Assembly: GCF_030815975.1 (NCBI RefSeq) | Contig: NZ_JAUSXL010000002.1 | Location: 2,418,001 to 2,482,000, forward strand | Direction of reading: 5' to 3' | Source of the DNA: Variovorax paradoxus | Lineage (GTDB): Bacteria > Pseudomonadota > Gammaproteobacteria > Burkholderiales > Burkholderiaceae_C | DNA length: 64,000 bases | In this document: positions 28,156 to 38,145 of the stretch, in pieces | How positions within the stretch are numbered: the stretch's first letter is position 1 | How the letters are laid out: each line of letters starts with the position of its first letter | Program-made: the position numbers and the translations under genes | The notes under the pieces: model-generated | What the model was told of the DNA's origin: nothing | Databases searched by the model: none | What the model saw: the letters and a program-made list of their open reading frames with translations, nothing else

Positions 28156-31100
28156 ATGAGAAACCATGATCTTTCCGCGAAAGCCCTGCCGCGGCACTGG
28201 CGCGTGCGGCCGCTCGTGCTGTCGCTGGCCTGCATGGGCATGGTGCCGGCCTGGGCGCAGCTCAATCTGCCGACGGGCTTTCCCCAGAGCGGCACCGTGG
28301 TGTTCGGCAACGTGGGCGTCGCTCCCAACGGCACGGCGGCCATGCAGAGGCTCAACCAGAGCACGATGAACGCCATCGTCAACTGGAATGCGTTTTCGCT
28401 GGCCGGCGGCAAGACGCTTGACATCAACCAGCAGATGGGCGCGGCGAGCGTGATGCTCAACCGCGTGGTGGGCAGCGGCGGCGTGATCGAGCAGTCGGTC
28501 ATCAACGGCACGCTGTCGGCCAACGGGCATGTGTTCGTGGTCAACCCCTCGGGCGTTCTCTTCGGCAGCGGCGCCCAGGTGAACGTCGGCGGGCTGGTGG
28601 CCTCCACGCTGGACATCAGCGACAGCCAGATCGCCAAGGACGGCACTGTGGTGGGCAAGGGCGGCCAGCTGGTGTTCGGTGGCGGCATCAACGATGCCAA
28701 CAGCATTGCCCGCGTGACGGTCCAGCCAGGCGCGATCATCAACGTGGGCGAAGGCGGCACGGTGGGACTGATCGGCGCGCTGGTGCGCAACGAAGGCCAG
28801 ATCAACGTGGCGCGCGGCTCGGCGGGCCTGGTGTCGGGCGCCCGGGTGACGCTGGACTTCGAAGGCGACGGGCTCACGAAGTTCACGGTGCCGCTCGAAG
28901 GCGGGCTCATGAACACGTCGGTGGCCAGTGTGCAGGCGACGGATCCCACCACCAAGGCGCTGGTGATGAACACCGGCTCCATCACGGCCGACGGCGGGCG
29001 CGTGGTGCTGGTGGGCGCCTCCGGGCTGGTGCAGCAGGTGGTCAACCAGAGCGGCACGGTGCGCGCGCGTTCGCTGGTCGAGCGCGGCGGCGAGATCGTG
29101 CTGGAGGCCATCGGCGCAACGGTCGACAGTGGGGCGGGCCTCGAGGTGAGCGGCACGCTGGATGCGCGCGGCAGTGCGGCTGGCGTGGCCGGCGGCAGCA
29201 TTCGCACCACGGCCGGCAGCCTGAATGTGCTGGCGGGCACGCAGATCGATGCCGGCGGCAATGCAGGCGGCGCCAACGGCAGCTGGACGGCCGAGGCGGG
29301 CCGCAATCTCTCGATCGTGGCCGACGGCAACTCCGGCAACATCGCGGCCAGCGTCATCGGCAAGGCGCTGAGCCAGGGCACCGACGTGACGCTGACCACG
29401 CGTTCGTCCAGCAAGGTGGCGCAGATCAACGACGCCGTCGTGTTCCAGCCCGGCGCCCAGGTGATCAAGGACGGCGGCGGCACGGCCACGCTGCGCGTGA
29501 ATTCGGTGGGCAACATCGACATGCGCTGGGCGGTCGAGGATGGGGGCGCAACGATCGCCTCCACCAGCGGCGCGCTGAATGTCGAGTTCAATGCCGATGC
29601 ACAGGGCCTGGCCGCCGCCGAGGTCGGCCAGGCCAACGGCATTGCGGCGGCCATCCGGTTGGACAGCGCGCGCATCGATGCCAACGGCGGGAACATCCGC
29701 TTCTTCGGGCAGGGCGACAGCGACAACGGTCGAGCGATCGGCGGGCAGGTCAAGGGCCCGGACGCCGATGGCGCCGGCGATATTCGCAGCGGCGTCTGGC
29801 TGGGCGGCAGCACCTTGAGCACGCTCGGCGCGGGGAGCATTTCGCTGCGCGGCGAGGGCGGCACCGCCGAGGTGGGCAGCGGCTTCCTGAGCGCCACCGA
29901 CGGTGTGCGCATCGACGGCGACAGCACGCTGAGCACGCAGGCCGGCGGCATCACGCTGGCCGGCCGCGGCGCCGCGGGAGGCTCGGGCGTGCGGCTGAAC
30001 GGCGACGACTATTCGGTCGCACTGTCTTCGGCGAGCGGCGACATCGCCGTGACCGGGACGGTGCGCGACTGGACCAGCGGCGGCCCGGTCGGCGAGCCCC
30101 CGGACGGCGCCGGCGTACGGATCACCGGCGCGAAGCTGACCACCGGCGGCAATGTGCGCATCACGGGCCAGGGCGGCGACCTGTCGGGCATGGCCACCGG
30201 CCTGCGCACCCAAGCCGCCGCGTTCGGCTCCAGCTTCACGGTGGGCGCCTCGAATGGCGTGCTGATCGACGGCACGCGGGTCGAGGCCGGCGCAGGCCGC
30301 AGCATCGCGATCACCGGCACGGCCGGCAGCGCGGGCTTCGGCTATGACGGCAACGGCGCGGCGCTGGCCTTCGCGCCCCTGGACGCGACGGTCACGCCCT
30401 TTGGTGTGCGGCTTTCGTCGTCCCAGCAGACCGACGGGCTGCATGCCGCGGGCGGCAGCATCCGGATCGCGGCCGGCACGGGCGATGTGGGCCTGACAGC
30501 CGGCGCCTTCGAGGGCACGCTGCTCGACGCTGCCAGCACCACCGGCATGGGCGGCAGCATCGGCGTGACGGGGCGCAACATCCTCGCGCAATCCACGGCC
30601 GACGCCAGCGGCCTGGCGGACGCCAGCGGCGCGGGCGGCGGCGGCAGCATCGAGATCCGCGGCACGACCGCGCCCGGCGCCGGCAACGAGAATTCGGGCG
30701 TGGTCTCGATCGGCCCGAACCTTACGCTGCTGGCCAACGCGCTGGGCAGCGGCAACGGCGGCCGCATCACCGTCGTGGGCGAGCGTTCGGTGCGCGCCTT
30801 CGGCGACCTGCAGGCCCGGGGCGGCAGCGCCGGCGGCAACGGCGGCACGATCGAGACATCGGGCGGCTCGTTCGATGTGAGAGGCATCCGCGTCGACGCC
30901 TCGGCCCCGGCCGGCCTGGCGGGGCGCTGGATCGTCGACCCCTATGACGTGACCATCGGGCACGGGACGGCCAGCGGCTCGCTGCCCACCAATCCCCTTC
31001 GACCCGGTGGCCACCTCGACCATCCAGGACGGCGACATCAACAATGCCCTCAACGGTGGCACCAGCGTGGCCATCACGACCGGCACCGGCGGCACCGACG

Positions 31101-33403
31101 CGGGCAACATCAACTTCGACAGCGGCATGGCGATCGAGCGCAACACCGGCGCAGCGCCGGTGTTCTTCCAGCTGGACGCGGCCAGCAACATCGGCCGCAC
31201 CTTCTCCTCCTCGTGGCTGGCACCCACCATCCGCTCGACCAGCGGGCCGATGGACGTGATCTTCAACGCGGGCACGGCCGGCGGTACCTTCGGGAGCATC
31301 CTCTTCCAGGGCAGCTCGGCCGCCGATGTGGCCGCTATCTCCACGCAGGGTGGCAGCGTCACGATGCATGCCAACAGCGCGGTGAACCTGGGCAACGCCC
31401 GTATCGACACCGGCGGCGGCGCCGTGTCCATCACCACCGGTCAGCCCGGTGCGCCCACGGGCCTGGTCAGCCTGGACGAAGCAGTGATCGACACGCGGGT
31501 GGGCCAATCCGATGCCGGCGCCGGAGGCAATGTCGGCATCGTCAGCGGCAGCGTGCGCATCACCGGCTCGCAGATTGCCGCTTCCACGGGCAACATCGGC
31601 ATCACGGGCGTGGGCAATCCGTCGTTTTCCGCCGGAACCGGCGTCGTGATCGACCGCAGCAGAAACAACGTCGCCAGCAGCATCTCCACCACCAGCGGCG
31701 ACGTACTGGTGCAAGGAGTGGCGCGAGCCAATCCGTCCTCGGCCTTCGCGGCGACACACGGCGTGCTGGTGCGCGGCGGCAGCAGCATCACCGCTGGCAG
31801 CGGCAACATCGCCTTGCGCGGCAGCTTCGACGGCAACGTGTTCGACGGCACCGACAGCGGCGTGCGGCTGGAAGACGGCGCCCGCCTGGCCACCACGGGC
31901 GGCGGCAGCATCGAGCTCACCGGCGCTTCCAGCCGGGCCAGTCCCGGCGTGTCGATCCAGGCCGGCACGACGCCGGCCGGCGGTCCCGGTGCGGCGCCGC
32001 AGGTGCAAAGCAGCGGCAACCTGGTGCTGCGTGCGGCCAGTGACGGCACCGTGCCCGCCCTGGTGATCGACGCGCCGGTGAGCGCCGCCGGCGTCATCAA
32101 CCTGCGGCCGGGCGGCATGGACACGGCGCTCAACGCCTTCGACGCCACGGCCACCGGCATCACCGTCGGCGGCGCGGCGGGGCCCGGCTTCACGCTGTCG
32201 GATGCGCTGATGTCGCGCTTGAATGCGCCGAGCGTGGTGGTGGGCAGCAACACGCACGCAGGCACCATCACCGTGGCCGGCGCGCTGACGAGCGGCGGCG
32301 CCCTCACGCTGCAGAACGAAGGCCAGGGCGCCGGCACCGGCGGCATCGTACTGAACGGCGCCGTCACGGCGGACCGCCTGGGCCTGCTGTCGTCCGGCGA
32401 CATCACGCAGACGGCGAAGGCGCCGATCACCGCCCAGCACCTGCTGGCGCGCTCCAGCCGCGGCAGCGTGCTGCTGGACCGGGCGGCCAACAACGTGAGC
32501 GAGAACACGCTGGGCGGCGGCGCTGCCGGCGCCTTCCGCTACCAGGACGTGGACGGCGTGCGCATCGGCGCGCTGTCGGTCACCGGCTTCGATGCCGGCA
32601 CCAACCGGCCGCAGGTGGTGTCGGCCACCTCGATGGCGGCCGACACGGTGTTCGTGCGCACGCTCTCGGGCGACCTCACGCTGGACACCGCCGTCACCAG
32701 CACCTCGGGCACCGACCTGGTGGCCGCGGCGCGCTTCCAGAATGCGGGCGGCGGCAGCATCGGCGGCGCGCCCTGGCGCATCTGGGCCGACACCTGGGTG
32801 GGCGAGTCGCGCGGCGGCATCGCCGGCTCGGGCGCCACGCCCAACCTGTTCCACTGCGCCTACCTGGGCCTGTGCACCGTGAGCATCACGCCGGGCGACA
32901 ACCACTTCATCTACGCCCAGCAGCCGCGGGTCACGGTGGTCATCGGCGACGCCAGCCGGCCCTTCGGCATGGCCAACCCGCCCTTCGGCTTCACCATCGG
33001 CGGGCTGATCCTGGGCGACGGCACGGCCGGCTTCCTGGGCACGCCCACGAGCCTGGCCGGCATCTTCAGCCCCGCGGGGCGCTATGCGATCAACGGCAGC
33101 TTCACCTCGGCGGCCGGCTACGCGGTGGACGTGGTGCCCGGGACGCTGACCGTGACGGCGAACCTGCGCCGCCCGGACTTCCCGAGCGCGGACCTGGTGC
33201 GCGAGCTGCCCAACACCAACACCTACACCTTCGACCGCAACCTCGGTGCGCCGCCGATCTGCTTTGCCACCGGACCGCTGGAGGGTGAACGTTCGCAGCA
33301 GGGCGACGACCTGCTGGCGCGCGAATGGTCGCGCGTGCGTTCGCGGCCCAACCTCACCAGCTGCGTGGCCACCGATCGCAAGAACGGCTGCGCGGATTTC
33401 TGA
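28156..33403 (+). pseudogene. Two-partner secretion exoprotein TpsA (filamentous haemagglutinin-like), one-base frameshift
   Basis: Corrected length is 1,748 residues. A signal peptide (PLVLSLACMGMVPAWAQ) leads into the TPS/haemagglutination-activity domain (VFGNVGVAPNGTAAMQRLNQ, VNPSGVLFGSGAQVNVGGL), followed by a long Gly/Ala/Thr/Ser-rich beta-helix and a C-terminal MBG-like domain (GDASRPFGMANPPFGFTIGG). The frame breaks at 30994-30997, where four C bases stand for an expected three. Upstream coding ends at SGSLPTN and continues downstream as VATSTIQDGDIN. All five cysteines of the mature protein lie in the last about 185 residues. Without correction the product would be a truncated chimera. 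Sequencing error is possible. Confidence 0.85.
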
Positions 33404-33417
33404 GAGCGGACCTGGTC

Positions 33418-34516
33418 GTGGAACTGCCGCCGCCCCTGTTCCTGTTCATCCAGACCAACAAGCGCTGCAACCTGCGTTGCGAGCACTGCGACTTCTGGAA
33501 GCTCGACGACGCCGACCGTGCGCGCTACCTCGGCCCCGCGCGACGGCGCGAGCTGCTGGCGGAGTTCGCCGGGATGAATCCCCAGGGCAGCGTGGTGATC
33601 TGCGGCGGCGAGAGCATGCTCGACCTGGAAGACTACTTCCACATCTCGCGCAGCTGCCGCGAGCTGGGCCTGGGCTGCCTGTCGGTCATCAACGGCACGC
33701 GCGTGCGCGACGAGGCCATGGCCGATCGCATGATCCGGGAGGGCCCGCGCGGCATCTCGGTGTCGCTCAACAGCCATCGGGCGGCCCTGCACGACCGCAC
33801 GCGCGGCGTGCCGGGGGCCTTCGGCAAGGCGGCCGGTGCGCTGCGCCTGCTGCTGGCGGCGCGGGCGCGCGCGCCGGGCAGCGACACGAAGATCAACGTG
33901 ATGGGCCTCATCTTCGACGAGAACTACCTCGAGCTGGAGGACTTCCATGCCTTCGTGCTGGACGAGCTGGGCGCCGACAAGCTCAAGCTGAACTTTTCTG
34001 CAGCCCAGCTTCGGCCAGATGGAGCTGGTCGACCCCTTCTTCGCGGCCCATCGCGACGTCGATCCGGACCGGCTGGTCGAGGTGATCCGCCGCTGCGACC
34101 AGCGCTTCGGTCTCGGGTTGAACCCGGTCTGGCTGCGCCAGGTCCACATGTACTTCTCGACGTTGCGCGCCTGCCCGGACGCGGCGCGCGGCTGGGGCTC
34201 GCACACACGCACGCCGGAACACATCTGCAGCACCTACGAGCGCAACATCATGGTGGACCACTACGGCGTGGCGCGCCTGTGCTTCTCGGGCAGCTTTCCG
34301 GGCATGCAACTGGACCGGCCCGGCGACCTGCGCCTGTTCTGGCGCGAGGCGGAGTTCATCCGCGCGGCAATGCGCGGGTGCAACCAGTTCTGCGGCATCA
34401 GCCACAGCGTGCGCAGGGAGACCAGCACCTGCGCGTCGCGCCGCGAGGTCCCGCTCTTTCCCGCGCCGCGGCCCGCGGCCCGCACCATTCCCGTACTGGC
34501 GGACCGCGGGAGCTGA
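33418..34516 (+). pseudogene. Radical SAM protein with SPASM-like C-terminus, one-base frameshift
   Basis: Corrected length is 365 residues from GTG 33418, 14 bases after TpsA. The [4Fe-4S]/SAM motif CNLRCEHC (Cys17, 21, 24) is intact, with SVVICGGESMLDLEDYF as the GGE motif. After the frame break further cysteines (RACPDAARG, HICSTYERN, ARLCFSG, CNQFCGIS) suggest a SPASM-like auxiliary cluster as in peptide-modifying enzymes. The break is at 33994-33997: aacttttctg should read aactttctg. It sits between an exoprotein and a glycosyltransferase, so modification of the TpsA protein or of a surface glycan is inferred, not shown. Confidence 0.83.
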
Positions 34517-34517
34517 G

Positions 34518-35300
34518 TTGCACGGCGCGCCGCTCAGGGTGGCTGTGGTCACCCCCTATCACCGCGAGCCGCCTGCCGTGCTGCGCCGCTGCATGCAGAG
34601 CGTGCGCGCGCAGGACCATCCGCACGTGGTGCACTACATGGTGGCGGACGGCCTTGCGCAGCCCGAGCTGCTGGCCGAGTGGCCGCAGGTGCGGCACATC
34701 CCGCTGCCGCACGGCAACGCCAACTTCGGCTGCACGCCGCGCGGCATCGGCGCGCTGTGCGCGCTGGCCGACGGCGCCGACGTGGTGTGCTTCCTGGACG
34801 CGGACAATCTGTTCCTGCCCGACCACGTCGCCTCGGTGGTGCAGGCCTATGCCGAGGCGCAGGCGCGGGGCCGTCCGGTCGATGCGGTGTTCTCGTCGCG
34901 GTACATGTTCCTGCCGGGCCACGAGCACCTGCGGATCGTTCCGCCGGGCGAGGTGCCGGAGGCGGAATTCGTGGACACCAACTGCATCAGCCTGGCCCGC
35001 TCGGCCGGCTTCCTCTGGGGCGCCTGGTCGCAACTGCCGCGTTCGCTCACGCCCGTGTGCGACCGGGCGATGTGCTGGCTCATGCAGCACCACGGGCTGC
35101 GGGTGCGCTGGACGCAGCAGTACACCGTGCTGTACGAATCGCACTGGCGGGCCACCTATCTCCAGGCCGGCCTGCCGCTGCCGCCCGAAGGGTTGCACGA
35201 CGAGTTGCTGGGAGCGGCCGGCGCGGGCCTCACGCCCGAGGAGCTGTGGAGCCTGCTCAGGGTGCGCTGGACCTTCGATCCGCCGGCCCGGCAGGCGTGA
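34518..35300 (+). CDS. Glycosyltransferase family 2
   Basis: 260 residues with a GT-A fold. It opens LRVAVVTPYHREPPAVLRRC, the nucleotide-sugar binding strand and loop, and has VVCFLDADNLFLPDHV, with the DxD-type metal motif, about residue 95. No membrane segment is seen, so it is cytoplasmic. The start appears to be TTG 34518, one base after the radical SAM stop. ATG is absent nearby, so translation would depend on coupling. Its 3' end overlaps a convergent second glycosyltransferase gene by 44 bases. Confidence 0.85.
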   Translation: MHGAPLRVAVVTPYHREPPAVLRRCMQSVRAQDHPHVVHYMVADGLAQPELLAEWPQVRHIPLPHGNANFGCTPRGIGALCALADGADVVCFLDADNLFLPDHVASVVQAYAEAQARGRPVDAVFSSRYMFLPGHEHLRIVPPGEVPEAEFVDTNCISLARSAGFLWGAWSQLPRSLTPVCDRAMCWLMQHHGLRVRWTQQYTVLYESHWRATYLQAGLPLPPEGLHDELLGAAGAGLTPEELWSLLRVRWTFDPPARQA

Positions 35301-36135
35301 CGGCTTCGCGCGCAAGGCCGGCACTGCCGGTGGCGCCCAGCGCGCGCGGCAGGTCGCCGTGCCAGGTTTTCAGGCCCTGGTGCGACAGCCGCGACTGCAG
35401 GTCGACGAACACCTGGCCGCCCAGTTGCTGCCAGCGCCGGCAGAAGGCGAAGTCCTCGCTCAGGTAGCGGCCGGTGGCGGGCTCGAACTGGGTGTCGAAG
35501 AAGCGCCAGTGCGGCAGGTGCGCATGGGCGTGTTCGCCGGCGTCGGGGGTGTAGCGCAGCTCCGGCATCGCCGCGGCCATGCGTTCGAACACGCCGCGGG
35601 CAATGAGCATGAAGCCGGTGGGCGCGTCCAGCACCTCGACAAAACCGTCCGCGTCGGCCTGCGTGGGCGTGTGGCGCAGGTTCAGCGGATAGCGCGCATG
35701 CAGCGCGTCGAAATCGGCCTGCGTGGCGCCCGCCGGCAGCGGCCGCGCCAGGCCCTGGGCCGGCCAGCCGTCGTTCTTGTGCGGGTAGACGCCGGCCACC
35801 ACGTCGCGGCCGGACAGCAGCAGGCGCAGCGCCGCATCGGGTGTGAAGCCGACGTCGGCATCGATCCAGAACAGGTGCGTCCATTGCGCATCGGCCATGA
35901 ACTCGGCCACCAGCCGGTTGCGCGCGCGCGTGAGCAGGCTGTCGCCGTCGAGGAAGCGCGTCTGCATGGCGAAACCATGCGTCCAGGCCGCGTTGACCAG
36001 ACCCAGCAGGCTGCGCACGTAGAGGCTGGTCATGGCGCCGCTGTAGCTGGGCGTGGCGACGAAGGGGCGGAGGCCCTTGAGGGCGGCGGTGTCGAGCATG
36101 GCGTGGTCGGAAGGGTGGTTGAAGAGGCGTGCCAT
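35257..36135 (-). CDS. Glycosyltransferase-like protein (GT-A fold)
   Basis: 292 residues. FVATPSYSGAMTSLYVRSLL opens the fold, and THLFWIDADVGFTPDAALRLL near residue 90 carries the DxD motif. LLSGRDVVAGVYPHKN and FLSEDFAFCRRW-like residues (YLSEDFAFCRRWQQLGG) mark acceptor and catalytic parts. It is the last gene of a minus-strand run and starts immediately after the stop of hybrid kinase 1 with no gap. With the plus-strand glycosyltransferase it flanks the radical SAM gene, suggesting shared use in surface glycan or exoprotein decoration. Confidence 0.82.
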   Translation of the reverse strand: MARLFNHPSDHAMLDTAALKGLRPFVATPSYSGAMTSLYVRSLLGLVNAAWTHGFAMQTRFLDGDSLLTRARNRLVAEFMADAQWTHLFWIDADVGFTPDAALRLLLSGRDVVAGVYPHKNDGWPAQGLARPLPAGATQADFDALHARYPLNLRHTPTQADADGFVEVLDAPTGFMLIARGVFERMAAAMPELRYTPDAGEHAHAHLPHWRFFDTQFEPATGRYLSEDFAFCRRWQQLGGQVFVDLQSRLSHQGLKTWHGDLPRALGATGSAGLAREAVTPAGPADRRSSAP

Positions 36136-38145
36136 TCAGGCCGCGTGCGCATGCCGCCGCGTGGTGAGCAGCGCGCGCAGCTTGGCCGGCGCGACCGGCT
36201 TGGTCAGCAGCATCACGCCGCCATGGCGCAGCCGCTGCAGCACCTCGGGCCCGGTGGCGCCCGAGACCAGCACCGCGAGCGCGTCGGGCTGCAGGCGCCG
36301 GGCGGCATCGATCACGTCCATGCCGTCGGCGTCGCCGGCCAGCTGCAGGTCGCACAGCACCGCGTCGAAATGCACATCGCCCGTGCCCAGCCTCGCGATG
36401 GCCTCGGCGCCGGTGGCCACGCATTCGACCTGGCAGCCCCACTGCTCCAGCAGCGCGCGGCTGCCGTCGAGGATGGCGGGGTCGTCGTCCACCACCATGC
36501 AGTGCAGGCCGGCCAGCGGCGTCGGCGCCAGGGGCGCGGGCTCGGGCGCGGCGGCTTCGGCCGCATGGGCCGCGGGCAGGGTGAGCGCAAAGGTGCTGCC
36601 GGCCTGCAGCGCCGAGCGCAGCGTGATGCGGGTGCCCAGCAGCGCTGCGATGCGCGCGCAGATCGCCAGGCCCAGCCCGAAGCCGCGGCGGCGGTCGCGC
36701 TCGGTGTTGGCCACCTGGTAGAACTCTTCGAAGATCCGGCCCTGGTGGATGGGCGCGATGCCGATGCCGTTGTCGCGCACCTCGATGCGCACGCTGTCGC
36801 CATTCTTTCCGCGGGCGCGGCGCGCGGCCACCAGCACGGTGCCGCCGGCCGGCGCATGGCGCAGTGCATTGGCCACCAGGTTGCCGACGATGCGCTGCAG
36901 CAGCGCCGCATCGCTGCGCACCGCCAGGCCGCGGTCGCTCCAGCGCAGGCGCACATGCGTTTCGGCGGCGGTGGCGGCATGCTGCGCATTGAGCTGGTCG
37001 AACAGCGCCGCGAGCGGCACCTTGGTGATCGCCGGTGTCAACACCTGGGCATCGAGCCGCGAGATCTCCAGCAGGTCGTCGAGCAGCACGCCCATGAACT
37101 CGGTGCTCTCCTGCAGCCGCAGCATGGCAGGCCGCTGCGCGGCGCTGGCGCCCGGCAGCAGGCCGTCGATGAACAGGCCCATGGCATGCAGCGGCTGGCG
37201 CAGGTCGTGGCTGGCCGCGGCCAGGAAGCGGGCGCGCGAAAGCGCCGCCTGCTCGGCCTCGGCCATGCGCTGCAGCGCCACCGCGGTGGCTTCGCGCACG
37301 CGCTCCTCGCTGATCTGCCGGTTGCGCTGCAGGCGCTCGGCCAGGCGGTCGATGTCGTGCGCGAGCACCGTGAGCTCGTGCGCGCGGCCGGTGCCCAAGC
37401 CCGCGGCGGCCGCGCGGCTGTCGCCTTCGGCCACGTCGCAGCGCGCTTCGAAGTGCCCGGCCTCGAGCGCGGCCACGGTGCGCGAGATGCGCCGCAGCGG
37501 CCGCGCCACCGTGCGCGCCATGTGGCGCACCGAGGCCCAGGCCGCGAGCAGCGCCACCAGCGCGATGCCGATGCTCGCGATCAGCGAGCGGCTGCGCTCG
37601 CGCGCATAGGCCGTGGTGTCGCGGAAGGTCTGCACCAGGCCGATGGGGGTCTCACCGGCGGCGGTGGAGCCCGCCGGCGCGAAGGCGCTGGCGCGCGACG
37701 CCTCGCGCAGCGTGACCGGCGAGGTGAACATGCGCAGCTGCGCGAGCGACGAGGCCTTGGGGCCGGCCGTCACATAGACGCCGGCGCTGTTGCTGATTTC
37801 CACGCGCATCACCTGGCCGCCGCGCAGCGCGGCATTGGCCACGTTCTGCAGCGCCGGCAGGTCGCCGGCATAAAGGCTCAGGTCGGACATGGCCGCCACC
37901 TGGCGCGCCACCGCCTGGCCTTCGGCATCGAAGGCCGCCTCGAGCGTCTGCAGCCGGCTGTGGGTGAACCAGCCGGTGAGCGCGAGCGCCACCGCGGCGC
38001 ATGGCACCACGCCGAGCCGGAACAGGTCGCGCTGCAGGTTGCCGCGCACCAGCAGCGTGGGCGTGGGCACCGGCGCGGGCGCGGCGTGCTGGAGCGGCGG
38101 CGATACATCGGCGCGCCTGCCTTCGGACGGCAGTTTCGCGCTCAT
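36136..38145 (-). CDS. Hybrid histidine kinase 1 (HATPase + receiver)
   Basis: 669 residues. Two transmembrane segments (VVPCAAVALALTGWFTHS near 45 and SIGIALVALLAAWASV near 200) frame a periplasmic sensor loop of about 140 residues, followed by a HAMP-like linker. The phosphoacceptor His is in AAASHDLRQPLHAMGLF. The ATP-binding part has N (VGNLVANALRHAP), G1 (VRDNGIGIAP) and G2 (GFGLGLAICARI) boxes. The C-terminal receiver domain has the phospho-Asp in DAVLCDLQLAGDADGM. No DNA-binding output domain is present. It overlaps the DUF534 gene by ATGA, so the binding protein is likely its sensor partner. Confidence 0.92.
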   Translation of the reverse strand: MSAKLPSEGRRADVSPPLQHAAPAPVPTPTLLVRGNLQRDLFRLGVVPCAAVALALTGWFTHSRLQTLEAAFDAEGQAVARQVAAMSDLSLYAGDLPALQNVANAALRGGQVMRVEISNSAGVYVTAGPKASSLAQLRMFTSPVTLREASRASAFAPAGSTAAGETPIGLVQTFRDTTAYARERSRSLIASIGIALVALLAAWASVRHMARTVARPLRRISRTVAALEAGHFEARCDVAEGDSRAAAAGLGTGRAHELTVLAHDIDRLAERLQRNRQISEERVREATAVALQRMAEAEQAALSRARFLAAASHDLRQPLHAMGLFIDGLLPGASAAQRPAMLRLQESTEFMGVLLDDLLEISRLDAQVLTPAITKVPLAALFDQLNAQHAATAAETHVRLRWSDRGLAVRSDAALLQRIVGNLVANALRHAPAGGTVLVAARRARGKNGDSVRIEVRDNGIGIAPIHQGRIFEEFYQVANTERDRRRGFGLGLAICARIAALLGTRITLRSALQAGSTFALTLPAAHAAEAAAPEPAPLAPTPLAGLHCMVVDDDPAILDGSRALLEQWGCQVECVATGAEAIARLGTGDVHFDAVLCDLQLAGDADGMDVIDAARRLQPDALAVLVSGATGPEVLQRLRHGGVMLLTKPVAPAKLRALLTTRRHAHAA

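Noticed and set aside
30994..33997. Phase variation through homopolymers in tpsA and the radical SAM gene
   Set aside because: Runs of only four bases are too short for typical slippage switches. Kept as an open possibility under the frameshift findings, not as a call.
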